A stretch of 16,642 nucleotides of DNA from CAYJFD01 sp964369605 (GCA_964369605.1 CAYJFD010000037.1:1-16642), one strand, 5' to 3'; counted from the first letter of the stretch, positions 1-8,593 are shown. Notes: a model not told the origin generated them from the letters alone. Program-made: numbers and translations.

Positions 1-1919
1 CAGGAAAAATCATTGGCTGTTTTAATGCTGGTGAAGTGCTTATTAAAAACGCTACCCCAACACCAGGACACGGTGAATATTCAACTACTTCCCATTATGG
101 ACATAGAGGAGATGGTGTCGTAGGAACAGCAGATGTTGGTGCAACTGTAACAAACTCCTATTTTATGAGAGGAAATGCTGACGGAACAGTAAGCCCAGAA
201 TATTTCGCGATGACAGCACCGGCATTGAGCTGGTATAGTAAAGGTGATGCACGAGATATTTTTATGTATCACCGTATGGTAAATGCTATAGATAGGTTCT
301 ATGACGACGCTAGCTATACAGGCACAAGATATGCCTTCTTCCCTATACAACCAGAAGGAACAGGTTCATCAACTCTCACAAAGGAAGAAATGCAGAAAAT
401 ACCATACATAGGTACTTACACCGTTGATGATCCACTATCTGATATCAAAGCTTCTTGGGATCCAAGTTCAACAATTCGCCCTCTCCCAAATGCGCAAAAA
501 TATAGCATTGAGAATGTGGTTAATGTAATTAACACGACTGATGCTGGTATGCTTGTGTCTGCCTTAAGTTTCTCAAATATGCCAGGCATTAGCGAGACAG
601 ATAAGAACGACTTGACCATAGGTTATAGCTACTTCTATGTAGATGTGAAGCTTCATATTGATATCGATTTTAGCAATGAGGATTTTAGTGGTTTTAAGGC
701 TCGTGTTAGCGGAGCATACTTTGGCGTTTTTGATGGAAATAATGAAACAATATTAAATTATAATGACAATAAACCTTTCTTTACGAAGATATCTACTTCG
801 GACGCTGGAGCAAATAATAAGTATATAGGTGCTTTTAAAAATGTTATTTTTGAAAATCCAACAGTATCTGAGGGTGGTGATAATATTGGTGTTCTCCTAG
901 GATCAGCAGATTATGGTACTGTGCTTGAAAATTGTAGAGTTTACGGCGGGTCTATTAAAGGTAGTAAAAATGTAGGTTCTTTGATCGGTAAATCTGAGGC
1001 TAATATTTTTAACTGTCATGTTACAGGTACAAAGGTGACTGGTACGACAAACGTAGGAGGAATCGTAGGTCTTATTGAGTTGACGAAAGCTAATACTCAG
1101 CCTCTTCTATCCAAGCTAGAAAATGGATCTGTTCTAGCATTTGGAGGTTCAACTACTAGTGCTATAGTAGAAGCTACGGATCCAAAGGGTGTAGCAGGAG
1201 GAATCGCAGGTAAAGCATCATCAGATATGGATGCAACAAATTTTAATGTAGAATCACAGGGTGTATCTTTCAAAGAAACAGGAACAGTTACAGGGAATAT
1301 TGTTGGATCTATTGCTGGTGAGATAGAAATGGCTCAAGCAAAGCTTGGTTTCCATGGAATCGAAAATGCTGGAACTATCATAGCCACAGGTGAAAATCCT
1401 GTGATAGGAGGTCTTGTGGGTATAGGTAGGATTATTGGTGCAGGCTCGCTAAGCACGCCAAGTACTCCAATAATAACTTCACTAGAGGTTTACGCGATAG
1501 CTGTATCTAATACAGGAACGATTAATCCAGGAACTTCAGGCACCCATATGATCGGTGGTATGGTAGGAAAGCTAGAAATAGGTGATCCAAAACTGACAAC
1601 TATTACTAAAGTAACTACCAAAGTCGATGGCGCATTTGAAAGGATTCAACCAGGAGGCACATTTGTTCCATTTATTGGAAATAAGAGTGCTATGCCAAAT
1701 CTTTCAGAGACGTTCAATCACACTTATCTTTCAACATTGCCAACGGAAGGATATAATCCAAATCCGTTTATATTATTAGAATCGTCTAATTTTATTTCTG
1801 CGATGGCTGCTATAAATGAACATCTGAAGAAAATGCCTAAACCGGAACTATATAAGTCTAGCTTCAGTTATGATAACTCGGGAAACTTGATTTTCCCAGA
1901 TCCTGAAGATAAACTGTAA
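1..1919 (+). CDS. GLUG-repeat surface protein, 3' part (5' end outside the window)
   Basis: The reading frame is open from the left edge (codons from base 3) to TAA at 1917-1919, so at least 638 residues of a longer protein are present. The GTG at 36 is internal, since coding sequence (GKIIGCFNAGE) runs through it. From about residue 270 there are repeated glycine-rich strands of the GLUG type, such as VGSLIGK, VGGIVGL, AGGIAGK, VGSIAGE, IGGLVGI and IGGMVGK, each followed by polar turns. These repeats usually build a beta-solenoid stalk in large secreted or lipid-anchored Bacteroidota adhesins. The N-terminal anchor cannot be seen. The C-terminus ends in an acidic PDPEDKL tail with no recognisable type IX sorting domain. 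Function is probably adhesion or surface structure, inferred from the repeats alone. A strong terminator follows 24 nt after the stop. Confidence 0.8.
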   Translation, partial: GKIIGCFNAGEVLIKNATPTPGHGEYSTTSHYGHRGDGVVGTADVGATVTNSYFMRGNADGTVSPEYFAMTAPALSWYSKGDARDIFMYHRMVNAIDRFYDDASYTGTRYAFFPIQPEGTGSSTLTKEEMQKIPYIGTYTVDDPLSDIKASWDPSSTIRPLPNAQKYSIENVVNVINTTDAGMLVSALSFSNMPGISETDKNDLTIGYSYFYVDVKLHIDIDFSNEDFSGFKARVSGAYFGVFDGNNETILNYNDNKPFFTKISTSDAGANNKYIGAFKNVIFENPTVSEGGDNIGVLLGSADYGTVLENCRVYGGSIKGSKNVGSLIGKSEANIFNCHVTGTKVTGTTNVGGIVGLIELTKANTQPLLSKLENGSVLAFGGSTTSAIVEATDPKGVAGGIAGKASSDMDATNFNVESQGVSFKETGTVTGNIVGSIAGEIEMAQAKLGFHGIENAGTIIATGENPVIGGLVGIGRIIGAGSLSTPSTPIITSLEVYAIAVSNTGTINPGTSGTHMIGGMVGKLEIGDPKLTTITKVTTKVDGAFERIQPGGTFVPFIGNKSAMPNLSETFNHTYLSTLPTEGYNPNPFILLESSNFISAMAAINEHLKKMPKPELYKSSFSYDNSGNLIFPDPEDKL

Positions 1920-1943
1920 GCTATAGTTATAAATTATATATTT

Positions 1944-1973
1944 AGGGAGTACATAAGTGTGCTCCCTTTTTTT
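1944..1973 (+). terminator. Rho-independent terminator of the GLUG-repeat gene
   Basis: A 9-bp stem (AGGGAGTAC with GTGCTCCCT, one G-U pair) has a 6-nt loop and is followed by seven T residues. On the other strand the hairpin is not followed by a T run, so it mainly serves the plus-strand gene. Confidence 0.85.
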
Positions 1974-1988
1974 GTGATAAATCTTAAT

Positions 1989-2219
1989 CTAGAGAATCAG
2001 AGATTTAATCTCTTTTTCAGAAGGAACATAACCTTTAAGAACTACTTTCTCATCTATCACGACAGCAGGAGTGAAGCAGCAGTCGTATTTTGTCATCTGC
2101 TCTATATCATCCACCTTAGAAAGGTTGATATCTAATTTGTTATCTTTAATAATTTTCTCTATCAAATTAAATGTCTTGATGCACTTACCACATCCTAATC
2201 CTAAAACCTTTATATCCAT
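1989..2219 (-). CDS. Small thioredoxin-like CxxC redox protein
   Basis: A 76-residue protein with CGKC at residues 10-13 directly after the first beta strand (KVLGLGCGKC) and a cis-proline position, FTPAVVID, near Pro51. This matches the compact 'redox-active disulfide protein 2' type of thioredoxin fold: glutaredoxin-sized, cytoplasmic, without a signal peptide. It may reduce or exchange disulfides in a partner protein. Two more cysteines (47-48) lie just before the cis-Pro strand, which is less common. An upstream TTG at 2231 is in frame, but the ATG at 2219 gives the usual short N-terminus (MDIKVLGLG) and is preferred. The gene is divergent from the membrane protein/CGAxxG pair, and in this family such genes often sit beside transport or metal-resistance genes. 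The actual partner is not shown by the sequence. Confidence 0.8.
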   Translation of the reverse strand: MDIKVLGLGCGKCIKTFNLIEKIIKDNKLDINLSKVDDIEQMTKYDCCFTPAVVIDEKVVLKGYVPSEKEIKSLIL

Positions 2220-2264
2220 ATTTATATTCAATAATAGTACACTAGTTTATTTATTTAACTGTAG

Positions 2265-2272
2265 CAAATGTA
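2265..2272 (-). promoter_or_regulatory. Possible -7 element for the thioredoxin-like gene
   Basis: On the minus strand TACATTTG fits TAnnTTTG and lies 45 nt upstream of the ATG at 2219. No well-spaced TTG is visible upstream, so this is a weak call. Confidence 0.35.
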
Positions 2273-2309
2273 GTAATTAATTCTTATCCTTGATAACACT
2301 AAGATATGC

Positions 2310-2338
2310 TTGTTGGAAAGAAATTTTAATTATATTTG
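2310..2338 (+). promoter_or_regulatory. Bacteroidota-type promoter for the membrane protein/CGAxxG pair
   Basis: TTG at 2310-2312 and TATATTTG at 2331-2338 are 18 bp apart, close to the Bacteroidota sigma-ABfr consensus (TTG, about 19-21 bp, TAnnTTTG). The start codon at 2384 would leave a leader of about 40 nt. The leader is A-rich with no clear Shine-Dalgarno, as is common in this phylum. Confidence 0.55.
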
Positions 2339-2383
2339 TAACTATAATAATTATAACCCTTTTAGAAATAAATAGAAAAATAT

Positions 2384-2683
2384 ATGTCAATAGTATTAAT
2401 TCTAATTTTTGGACTAATATCAGGAACACTTATGGCAGTTCTAGTAGGAGTGTTAGGAAGTAGTAGAAGAATAGGTTTTGGGTGGGCCTTCATCTTGAGT
2501 CTAGTATTTACTCCTCTTCTGGGACTTATTATCACCCTCCTTTCAAGTCCTAGAGAAGGCGCGCAAAGGCGCAATATCGGATGCTTAGGCACTATCCTAG
2601 CTTTTCTTGGACTCGTATTTCTAGTTACGGTAGTCCTCTGGATATTACTCTCAATAGGAGTATTGGCGCAAGCAACAATGTAG
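2384..2683 (+). CDS. Small integral membrane protein, three predicted helices
   Basis: A 99-residue, strongly hydrophobic protein that I cannot assign to a named family. Three membrane segments are visible at about residues 3-24, 33-54 and 70-92. They are separated by a short basic turn (SSRRIG) and a polar loop containing SPREGAQRRN; the positive-inside rule leaves the topology open because both loops are basic. It has no signal peptide beyond the first helix and no catalytic motif. The next gene starts 16 nt downstream, so the two are almost certainly co-transcribed from the promoter at 2310-2338. Being next to a putative redox protein of a family often found beside transporter genes, it could be a membrane partner for it, but this is inference. 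The 148-residue reading frame on the opposite strand is a shadow. Confidence 0.7.
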   Translation: MSIVLILIFGLISGTLMAVLVGVLGSSRRIGFGWAFILSLVFTPLLGLIITLLSSPREGAQRRNIGCLGTILAFLGLVFLVTVVLWILLSIGVLAQATM

Positions 2684-2699
2684 TACTTAAAATAACACA

Positions 2700-3131
2700 A
2701 TGATAGAAACAAAGATAAGAGAAAATGCAGAAGCTCTATACCGAAATGGAGACTTCTACTGCTCAGAGGCAGTCCTAAAATCAGTATTAGAAGGTTTAGG
2801 GGAAACACCCTCCCATGAGGTAATAGCTATGGCTTCAGGATTTCCAGTAGGTATAGGCGGGACAAAGTGCACCTGCGGTGCCATTTCAGGCGCAATTATG
2901 GCTATAGGTTACTTCTTCGGAAGATCAAAGGCTGCAGCCCCTGAGGTGGGTAAATGTATGGCTCTATCAAGAGAACTAATGAATAGATTCGTAGAGAGAA
3001 ATAAAGTTAGCTGCTGTAAAGTTCTGACAAAGAAATATGAACTAGGTTCACCAGAGCATATGGAGCAGTGCATACGTTTTACTGGAGAGGTGACAGCGGA
3101 TTGTTTAGAAATAATATTAAAGAATAAATAA
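2700..3131 (+). CDS. CGAxxG (C_GCAxxG_C_C) family putative redox protein
   Basis: At 143 residues it has the usual length of this family, known for about four conserved cysteines and a CGAxxG motif. Here the motif is CGAISG at residues 59-64, within a glycine-rich segment (FPVGIGGTKCTCGAISG) that is followed by a hydrophobic helix. Other cysteines are at 21 (FYCSEA), 57, 86, 105-106 (SCCKVL), 124 and 135, several of them probable redox or metal ligands. There is no signal peptide, so it should be cytoplasmic or bound to the inner face of the membrane. The biochemical role of the family is not established. It follows the three-helix membrane protein by 16 nt and ends at the perfect hairpin 3131-3157. 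The divergent thioredoxin-like gene makes a redox role for the locus reasonable. Confidence 0.85.
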   Translation: MIETKIRENAEALYRNGDFYCSEAVLKSVLEGLGETPSHEVIAMASGFPVGIGGTKCTCGAISGAIMAIGYFFGRSKAAAPEVGKCMALSRELMNRFVERNKVSCCKVLTKKYELGSPEHMEQCIRFTGEVTADCLEIILKNK

Positions 3132-3157
3132 GATTAGGGATGTTATATCCCTAATCT
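3131..3157. terminator. Perfect hairpin between convergent genes, probable bidirectional terminator
   Basis: An 11-bp perfect inverted repeat (AGATTAGGGAT with ATCCCTAATCT) has a 5-nt loop. It starts at the last base of the CGAxxG gene and overlaps the last codons of the convergent patatin gene, whose stop codon lies across the stem and loop. The flanks are only moderately T-rich, so termination efficiency is uncertain. Confidence 0.6.
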
Positions 3158-3943
3158 CTGTTTCATCTCAGGGGTAAGTCTACCAAGTACTCTTTTCATT
3201 TTCTTATATCCTAGTTCAAAAATTTCCTCTGCCTTATCTAAGTCAAAGGTACTGTATCTACTTACATCATTCGTCTCAACAAGAACATCGCATAAACTTT
3301 TATCCTCAAGCATATTTGCGCGAAGCATGTAATTAAAACTTTGCTGAGCTATAAAAAGTACATTATCCTTGTATTCTGGCTGAGCAGGAACGACGTTGAT
3401 ACCTATAATGATATCGCATAAATCACGAATAGGACTAACTGGTAGATTTTTGAAAATACCCCCATCTGCATAGTGAACCCCATTTATCTCGACCAAATTA
3501 AATACGAGTGGAATGCAGCAAGATGCCATAACGCGTATTGGAATATCTCCTGATTTAAAAATAACAGTCTTTCCCTTGTCAAAATTAGTAGCGCAGATGT
3601 AAAGAGGGATGGGTAAACTTTGTAATCTTTTATATGGAATATTTTCTTCAAGAAAGGCGGTGAAATTATCGTGCTTAAAAATACCAGATTTAGGAAGGGT
3701 AGGAGCTAAGAAATCACTCCTTCTCTTTACTAAAAATATTTGCTTTATTTCCTCAGGACTCTTGCCTGAACAATATAGTGCTCCGACGACAGAGCCAGCA
3801 CTAGTGCCAGCTATAATATCAGGTTTTAGCCCAACTTCCTCAAGAGCCTTTATGGCACCTGCGTGTGCAAAACCCTTGGCACCTCCTCCACTGAGAGCAT
3901 ATCCTAATTTATACTTCTTCTTTTTCGTCTTATCATTATCCAT
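3143..3943 (-). CDS. Patatin-like phospholipase (RssA/YlbK-like)
   Basis: A 266-residue protein with the three patatin landmarks in order: the glycine-rich oxyanion loop GGGAKGFAHAG (residues 19-29), the nucleophile elbow GTSAG (46-50, Ser48) and the second dyad residue in DGG (160-162, Asp160). Such enzymes hydrolyse acyl ester bonds of lipids with a Ser-Asp dyad. There is no signal peptide; the N-terminus is lysine-rich (KTKKKKYKLG), which suggests a cytoplasmic enzyme perhaps near the membrane. The protein stops soon after the patatin domain and lacks the C-terminal barrel of the PlpD/surface type, so it is the short bacterial form. It is a single-gene unit with its own promoter (3969-3999) and converges on the redox operon. 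The substrate cannot be told from the sequence. Confidence 0.9.
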   Translation of the reverse strand: MDNDKTKKKKYKLGYALSGGGAKGFAHAGAIKALEEVGLKPDIIAGTSAGSVVGALYCSGKSPEEIKQIFLVKRRSDFLAPTLPKSGIFKHDNFTAFLEENIPYKRLQSLPIPLYICATNFDKGKTVIFKSGDIPIRVMASCCIPLVFNLVEINGVHYADGGIFKNLPVSPIRDLCDIIIGINVVPAQPEYKDNVLFIAQQSFNYMLRANMLEDKSLCDVLVETNDVSRYSTFDLDKAEEIFELGYKKMKRVLGRLTPEMKQRLGI

Positions 3944-3968
3944 AGTTATGATATTAAGTGAGTCACTA

Positions 3969-3999
3969 CAAAGGTAGTATTTGTGTAAAATTAATACAA
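3969..3999 (-). promoter_or_regulatory. Promoter of the patatin-like gene
   Basis: On the minus strand TTG (3999-3997) is followed by 20 bp and then TACCTTTG (3976-3969), an excellent fit to the Bacteroidota consensus. The ATG is 26 nt downstream of the -7 element. The -33 bases lie within the T run of the terminator of the upstream operon. Confidence 0.75.
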
Positions 4000-4041
4000 A
4001 AAAAACCGCTATAAGCTATCAATGAGATAAACTTATAGCGG
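3998..4041 (-). terminator. Rho-independent terminator of the porin/phytase-like/LTD operon
   Basis: On the minus strand a perfect 10-bp stem (CCGCTATAAG with CTTATAGCGG, loop 16 nt) is followed by eight T residues. It ends the minus-strand operon about 30 nt after the LTD stop codon. Confidence 0.9.
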
Positions 4042-4070
4042 ACCAAAATTATTATTTACTAACCACTAAC

Positions 4071-5948
4071 TTATATACTACTAATTATTTTCTTTCCACT
4101 ATTTGATGCATTTTTAGACTGCTCACTAAATATTGCAAGCTTAGTAGAACCATCTTCAGCCCTGCCAAAGGTGTATCCCATACCTTCGTAAAGATCACTA
4201 AAGCTAGGAACTTCTATAATATCTACTAGGTTTTTATATATATCATTTTTGTCTCTACCATTCTGATTATATAGGTAAACCCAGTCACCACTTTTTCCAA
4301 GACCAAAATCAAATCTTGTTCCATCATTAGCATCACCCAATTTGTCTTCAAGAGTTTCAAAAGTAACAAAACCATTCGCTTGAATTATAGTTCCAGCAGG
4401 AATAGTAAAAACATCTTCTCCCTTATCATCATACATTTTCCAGCCAGAAATATCAGTAGGGTTAGAAGTGCTGTTATATAATTCTATATAATCTCTTTGT
4501 CTCCAAGGTTCAGTCGCTTCGTCGTCACCGTCGTGTTGTACTTCATTAATAAATATTGTACTTGACATATTGTGTGAAGGTCTAAGATCGCCAGCATTCT
4601 CAGCATTCATTGTTGATGATTTGAAAATAACCCACTTACTAGATCCATCGTTTTCGCGTCCATAGCTTTCATTTTCAATTAGACTAGGGCAACTTACCAT
4701 ATCTATAATGTTATTCTCAGAATCAGCTAGTACTACGATTTCATCTGGACCCTTGCTAAGTCCCCAGATAGGATTATTAATAGGATCTTCAAGTAATTCC
4801 TCCTTATCACATTTGATAACAAGATAACTTTTAGCCGCTATTTTTGTTCCTTGTGGAAAAAGCCAAGCCTCTTCAGCTCCGCCTCCTTCCCATAGTTTCA
4901 TTCCGCTTAAGTCCATTGATTCAGAAGTTGTATTGTATAATTCTATCCAGTCTAATGCTTCGATAGTTTTTTGATCTCCATAAGTAAATACTTCATTAAT
5001 TAAGATGCTTGAACTTTCGTTGTTATTCGTAGTTCCTTTGCTAGCTTCTCTATATTCCCATATACTGCTACCGTCACTAATTCGACTGTAGCTTTTATTA
5101 TCGTCAAGGTATTCTGGTATTGCGATAGCATCAACTAAATCTCCTTTAGTGTCGTATAGACTTATTTGGTCTCCACTCTTACCTATTCCGAAGGCAAAAC
5201 TCTCGAGAATTAGAAATGCACCCTTTTCTATTATAGTCCCTTCTGGGATAATAAACGCATCATCATCTTCTGTACCCTTATCGTCACAAAGCAGAAAGCC
5301 GCTAATATTAATAGATTCTGAATTCATATTATAGATCTCTACCCAGTCTTGTGGCTCTCCATCAGGATGAACTTCATTTATGAAAATACCTTTGATATCT
5401 GATACACCAGGCTGGTCAGGATCAGGATTTGGTTCAGTATTGCCGCTATTCGATTTACCAGGGCTAGCTACAGTGAACCACTGAAAATTATTACCTCCAT
5501 CTTCAGTGCGTCCATAAGAAGCGCCATTTTCTTCAGGAATCTCTACCTTACTAATGATATTGCCTGCCTTGTCATATAGGGTAACTTCATCTCCATCGCC
5601 TGATATACCAAAAACAGCAAGACCTTTCTCTTCTAAATCTTCTTTAGAGAAGAAGTAAAAACCTTTTGCTGGAATGATAGTTCCAGCAGGAATATTATAG
5701 TATTCATCCGCATTAAAATCGTCATCATTTACTTGGTACCCACCTAAATCTATCGGTTCGTCAGATGCGTTATATATTTCTACGAAATCATCTGAGCCAG
5801 CCAATTCATTAATGAAAAGTACAGTGCTAGTTTGGACATTATCATCGTTCTTGTTGTCATCTTGATCATCAAATTCATCTATTTTCTCACAAGATATAAC
5901 TGAAAGAGATAAAGCTAGCATAGCAAAAAGGAAAGTTCTTTTTTTCAT
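4071..5948 (-). CDS. Lipoprotein with four tandem lamin-tail (LTD) domains
   Basis: A 625-residue protein with a lipoprotein signal (lipobox VISC, lipidated Cys20) and then a very acidic segment (EKIDEFDDQDD). Acidic residues just after the cysteine resemble the lipoprotein export signal that sends Bacteroidota lipoproteins to the cell surface. Four LTD-like repeats follow, each opening with a [I/L]FINE-type strand, then W/F-[V/I]E[I/L]YN, an [L/I]SG turn and an IP-GT-I strand. They start near residues 43, 186, 315 and 464. Bacterial LTD domains are Ig-like folds that often occur in secreted nucleases, phosphatases and other surface proteins. No catalytic domain is present here, so this is probably a binding or scaffold partner. 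It is the last gene of the operon, 2 nt after the phytase-like gene, and ends at the terminator 3998-4041. Confidence 0.85.
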   Translation of the reverse strand: MKKRTFLFAMLALSLSVISCEKIDEFDDQDDNKNDDNVQTSTVLFINELAGSDDFVEIYNASDEPIDLGGYQVNDDDFNADEYYNIPAGTIIPAKGFYFFSKEDLEEKGLAVFGISGDGDEVTLYDKAGNIISKVEIPEENGASYGRTEDGGNNFQWFTVASPGKSNSGNTEPNPDPDQPGVSDIKGIFINEVHPDGEPQDWVEIYNMNSESINISGFLLCDDKGTEDDDAFIIPEGTIIEKGAFLILESFAFGIGKSGDQISLYDTKGDLVDAIAIPEYLDDNKSYSRISDGSSIWEYREASKGTTNNNESSSILINEVFTYGDQKTIEALDWIELYNTTSESMDLSGMKLWEGGGAEEAWLFPQGTKIAAKSYLVIKCDKEELLEDPINNPIWGLSKGPDEIVVLADSENNIIDMVSCPSLIENESYGRENDGSSKWVIFKSSTMNAENAGDLRPSHNMSSTIFINEVQHDGDDEATEPWRQRDYIELYNSTSNPTDISGWKMYDDKGEDVFTIPAGTIIQANGFVTFETLEDKLGDANDGTRFDFGLGKSGDWVYLYNQNGRDKNDIYKNLVDIIEVPSFSDLYEGMGYTFGRAEDGSTKLAIFSEQSKNASNSGKKIISSI

Positions 5949-5950
5949 TT

Positions 5951-7144
5951 TTATTGTAATTTTAATTTATTTATATCGATTATATATACTGTACTATGAT
6001 CCTCTTTACCAGAAGGATGTAGTTTAGTAATAAAAGTGTTGTTTTTATCAGTAAGAGTGAAGTCGTCATCATTTACTATCGCTAGCTCAGATTCACTTAC
6101 AAATGCCATACCTTCAACTTTATCGTGAGGATAGTTTGGAATGGTCTTTAGTATATCTATATATAATTCTTTATCAGCGATTATAATGTTTTTAGTTTTA
6201 AACTCAGTATTATTAAGCATCTCTATTTCCATACCACTTATATCGCTTGACTCAGAGATATTAATCCTAAATATCTTCTTGAATCCTACTCCATTAATTG
6301 GGAATTTACCATCTCTTTCTAAGACTAGCATAGAGTTGTTCCCTAGATATAGAATTTCACTTATTACATTTCGGCTATCCTCTAGCTGGTAGATAAATTC
6401 ACGAGTTTCTCCGCTTTTTATAGTTATTTCTATGATTCTTACGTTTACAGAGGTATTACGAGTTCTACTGTCAGGAATGTATAATGGTGACTGCATAATT
6501 CCATATAGTCTTTCTCCATCAGAAGATATGCTAAGCCCTTCCATACCTCTATTTGGACGCCTATTTGCATAATAGTCAGGAAGAATATTTGACGGAGATA
6601 TAGTCCTAAGAAGTTCTCCTTCCATCGAGAAGTTTAAAATGAAAGGACCATATTCATCACTTACCCAAAATGTACCATCTGGAGCAAGACATAAGCCCTC
6701 AGAGTCTATTCCTAAGTAGTCTCCTGTAATCTGTTCACCATTAGGAGTATAGGCTATCTCGCCGGTAACTCCGTCGCCTTGAGTGTTTGGAAGACCTAGA
6801 AAAGGAGAACCTGTAGAGTCCTTAAGATTGATTTTTCGAACTAGTCTTAAAGAATCATCCTCTAACTTGAATACACCAACGGTAGGAGAGTAGTCAGGCA
6901 TAGGAAAGAGTTTTGCTTCATTCTCTCCAAAATCTGTATTTGGACCCCTATCAGTTAGGAGGTAGTAAAGATCTTGTTTAGAGTCGTAAGCTATGGCCGA
7001 ACCATAACCTCCAAGTCTGATTGTATCTCCATATTTTGTGATAATGTTTTCACTTTGAACGCCTATTACTTTAACCGTAGATGCTGAAGTCGTACATGCT
7101 GAAAAGAAAAGGCAGATGTAGCTTAGAAATAAAAATATTTTCAT
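5951..7144 (-). CDS. Phytase-like esterase domain lipoprotein
   Basis: A 397-residue lipoprotein (lipobox FSAC, lipidated Cys17) with the 'esterase-like activity of phytase' beta-propeller pattern. Landmarks are YYLLTDRGPNTD near residue 63, GIDSEGLCLAPDGTFWVSDE near 145-165, the glycine/arginine segment NRRPNRGMEGLSISSDG near 195-210, and DKVEGMAFVSE near the C-terminus. The repeated [D/M]EG[L/M] motifs are typical of this family. Some members release phosphate from phytate or other organic phosphates, but activity is proven for few. The protein should sit on the outer membrane. The gene lies 3 nt after the phosphate-selective porin and 2 nt before the LTD lipoprotein, which supports a role in releasing phosphate for uptake. 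A lactonase or another esterase on the same propeller remains possible. Confidence 0.82.
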   Translation of the reverse strand: MKIFLFLSYICLFFSACTTSASTVKVIGVQSENIITKYGDTIRLGGYGSAIAYDSKQDLYYLLTDRGPNTDFGENEAKLFPMPDYSPTVGVFKLEDDSLRLVRKINLKDSTGSPFLGLPNTQGDGVTGEIAYTPNGEQITGDYLGIDSEGLCLAPDGTFWVSDEYGPFILNFSMEGELLRTISPSNILPDYYANRRPNRGMEGLSISSDGERLYGIMQSPLYIPDSRTRNTSVNVRIIEITIKSGETREFIYQLEDSRNVISEILYLGNNSMLVLERDGKFPINGVGFKKIFRINISESSDISGMEIEMLNNTEFKTKNIIIADKELYIDILKTIPNYPHDKVEGMAFVSESELAIVNDDDFTLTDKNNTFITKLHPSGKEDHSTVYIIDINKLKLQ

Positions 7145-7147
7145 ATA

Positions 7148-8557
7148 TTAAAATGATAAAAGAAGTCTTAATTGTAGAACATTAAAGTCTATACCGTTTT
7201 GCCAGTTAGGAGAGTCAGCAAGACTCATATTGCCATCAGCTACCACTATATCTCCCTTGTCATCAGCATACTTATCGTTGTCTACAAATGTGTAATTAAG
7301 AGCTAGTAGGACATTGTCATTAGGAGCCCAGCTAAGAGAAAGTGAATAGTTAACAGCTGAACCACCTTGAATCCAATAGCCACTTACTGAACCATCGTTC
7401 ATATCAATAGTGCTTACGCGGAATATCATTTCAAGGTTACCTCCTTTGCGTACTACTCTACTAGGAGCAAATTCTGCATCCTCTTTTGCGTAAACTCTTT
7501 GATCTCCAAGAATCATATAAGATAATGAGGCATACCATCCACCTAGCTGTGCATCAGCTAGTTCAATCCTTTGATTATTTTTTATATCATAGCGAGAAAC
7601 GGGAACGCTAATATATTCTCCAGAAAGTAGGAACTTATTATGCTTAAATGCTAATTCTGTTCCAAGTGTTTTATAATTACTAACATAACCACAATCTCCA
7701 TCTTTCCCTATTTTTGCTCTAACAAAACGTCTACTATCCACACGACTTTCAGGAAAGGCTGCAAAATATACCCATCTTTCTTCATCTGAACCCCAAGCCT
7801 CTGGAGTGCGATAACCTGCATAGGCTCCTAAATGAAGGACATTATTCTTAGTATTTATTGGTGAAAAAGCAGCACGTGCAGATACTCCCCATCCATCACT
7901 TCCTCTGTTTCTTTCTTTTTGGAGTATTGAAACTTCAGACCCAAATACACCAGCAGATGCCCACCAACCTTTTCCCCATGCAGTCGCACCGATTCCTAGC
8001 TTACGACCGCCAGCAAAAGTTTGAACAGCCATAGGGCGCTCCAAGGCACTTAGATACCTTGAACTTGTTAGCCTTTCCATACTCATAGGCTCTTTAAAAT
8101 TACCAGCCTTAAAAGTAATGTACTCATTTAACTTGTACCCAATGAACATATCCTTTAGTTCTATCTCATTGTATGCAAAGTCTAAATCTAATTCTCCAAA
8201 GAATTTTTCATAAAGTGTAGCCTTAACTCCAAATCGAGCACGTCGTACTATCACCCCATTACTGAATTTAAACTGCCCATCATCCTCAGATCCACTATAT
8301 CCAAGATTTTCAATGTCATCATTCTTGTCAGATTCTAAACCAGTGATGTCTTGAGTTGGAGAGTAAACGGCTCCATCTATATATATACGGTTATCGAATG
8401 TTAATTTAAAATGCTCATCTTTCGATTTGAAGGTCAACTTACCCTTCTTAAAGTAGGCAGTGGCAGGGATAGAATCGTTATCAATTTGCCTTTGAGCAAA
8501 GGCGATGCTGCTACACAGTGTAGCAAGAAATAATAGGGTAATTAGTTTTTGTATCAC
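7148..8557 (-). CDS. Phosphate-selective porin, OprP/OprO family
   Basis: A 469-residue outer-membrane beta-barrel protein. Residues 1-21 are a signal peptide ending SIAFA before QRQID. The body shows the OprP/O family pattern: FKLTFDNRIYIDGAVY, then VRRARFGVKATLYEKFFGEL, KDMFIGYKLNEYITFKAGNFKEP, a SSRYLSALERP segment, and a C-terminal LQLRLLLSF ending in the aromatic residue used for barrel assembly. Alternating polar and aromatic strands continue to the end. In Pseudomonas these trimers take up phosphate or pyrophosphate. The start is GTG at 8557; an in-frame stop lies just upstream and there is no ATG nearby. It is the first gene of a three-gene operon. Substrate is inferred from the family and its neighbours. 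Confidence 0.87.
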   Translation of the reverse strand: MIQKLITLLFLATLCSSIAFAQRQIDNDSIPATAYFKKGKLTFKSKDEHFKLTFDNRIYIDGAVYSPTQDITGLESDKNDDIENLGYSGSEDDGQFKFSNGVIVRRARFGVKATLYEKFFGELDLDFAYNEIELKDMFIGYKLNEYITFKAGNFKEPMSMERLTSSRYLSALERPMAVQTFAGGRKLGIGATAWGKGWWASAGVFGSEVSILQKERNRGSDGWGVSARAAFSPINTKNNVLHLGAYAGYRTPEAWGSDEERWVYFAAFPESRVDSRRFVRAKIGKDGDCGYVSNYKTLGTELAFKHNKFLLSGEYISVPVSRYDIKNNQRIELADAQLGGWYASLSYMILGDQRVYAKEDAEFAPSRVVRKGGNLEMIFRVSTIDMNDGSVSGYWIQGGSAVNYSLSLSWAPNDNVLLALNYTFVDNDKYADDKGDIVVADGNMSLADSPNWQNGIDFNVLQLRLLLSF

Positions 8558-8593
8558 AACTTATTTATAAAATAGTACTTTAAATATTAGCCA

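Noticed and set aside
36..38. GTG as start of the GLUG-repeat protein
   Set aside because: The same frame is open and codes a GLUG-like strand upstream to the window edge, so the gene is merely cut off.
1989..2231. TTG start at 2231 for the thioredoxin-like gene
   Set aside because: The ATG at 2219 gives the family's normal N-terminus; the four extra residues are not needed.
2362..2808. 148-residue open frame on the minus strand
   Set aside because: It lies antisense across the membrane protein gene and the start of the CGAxxG gene, which both have better coding character; its composition is that of a shadow frame.
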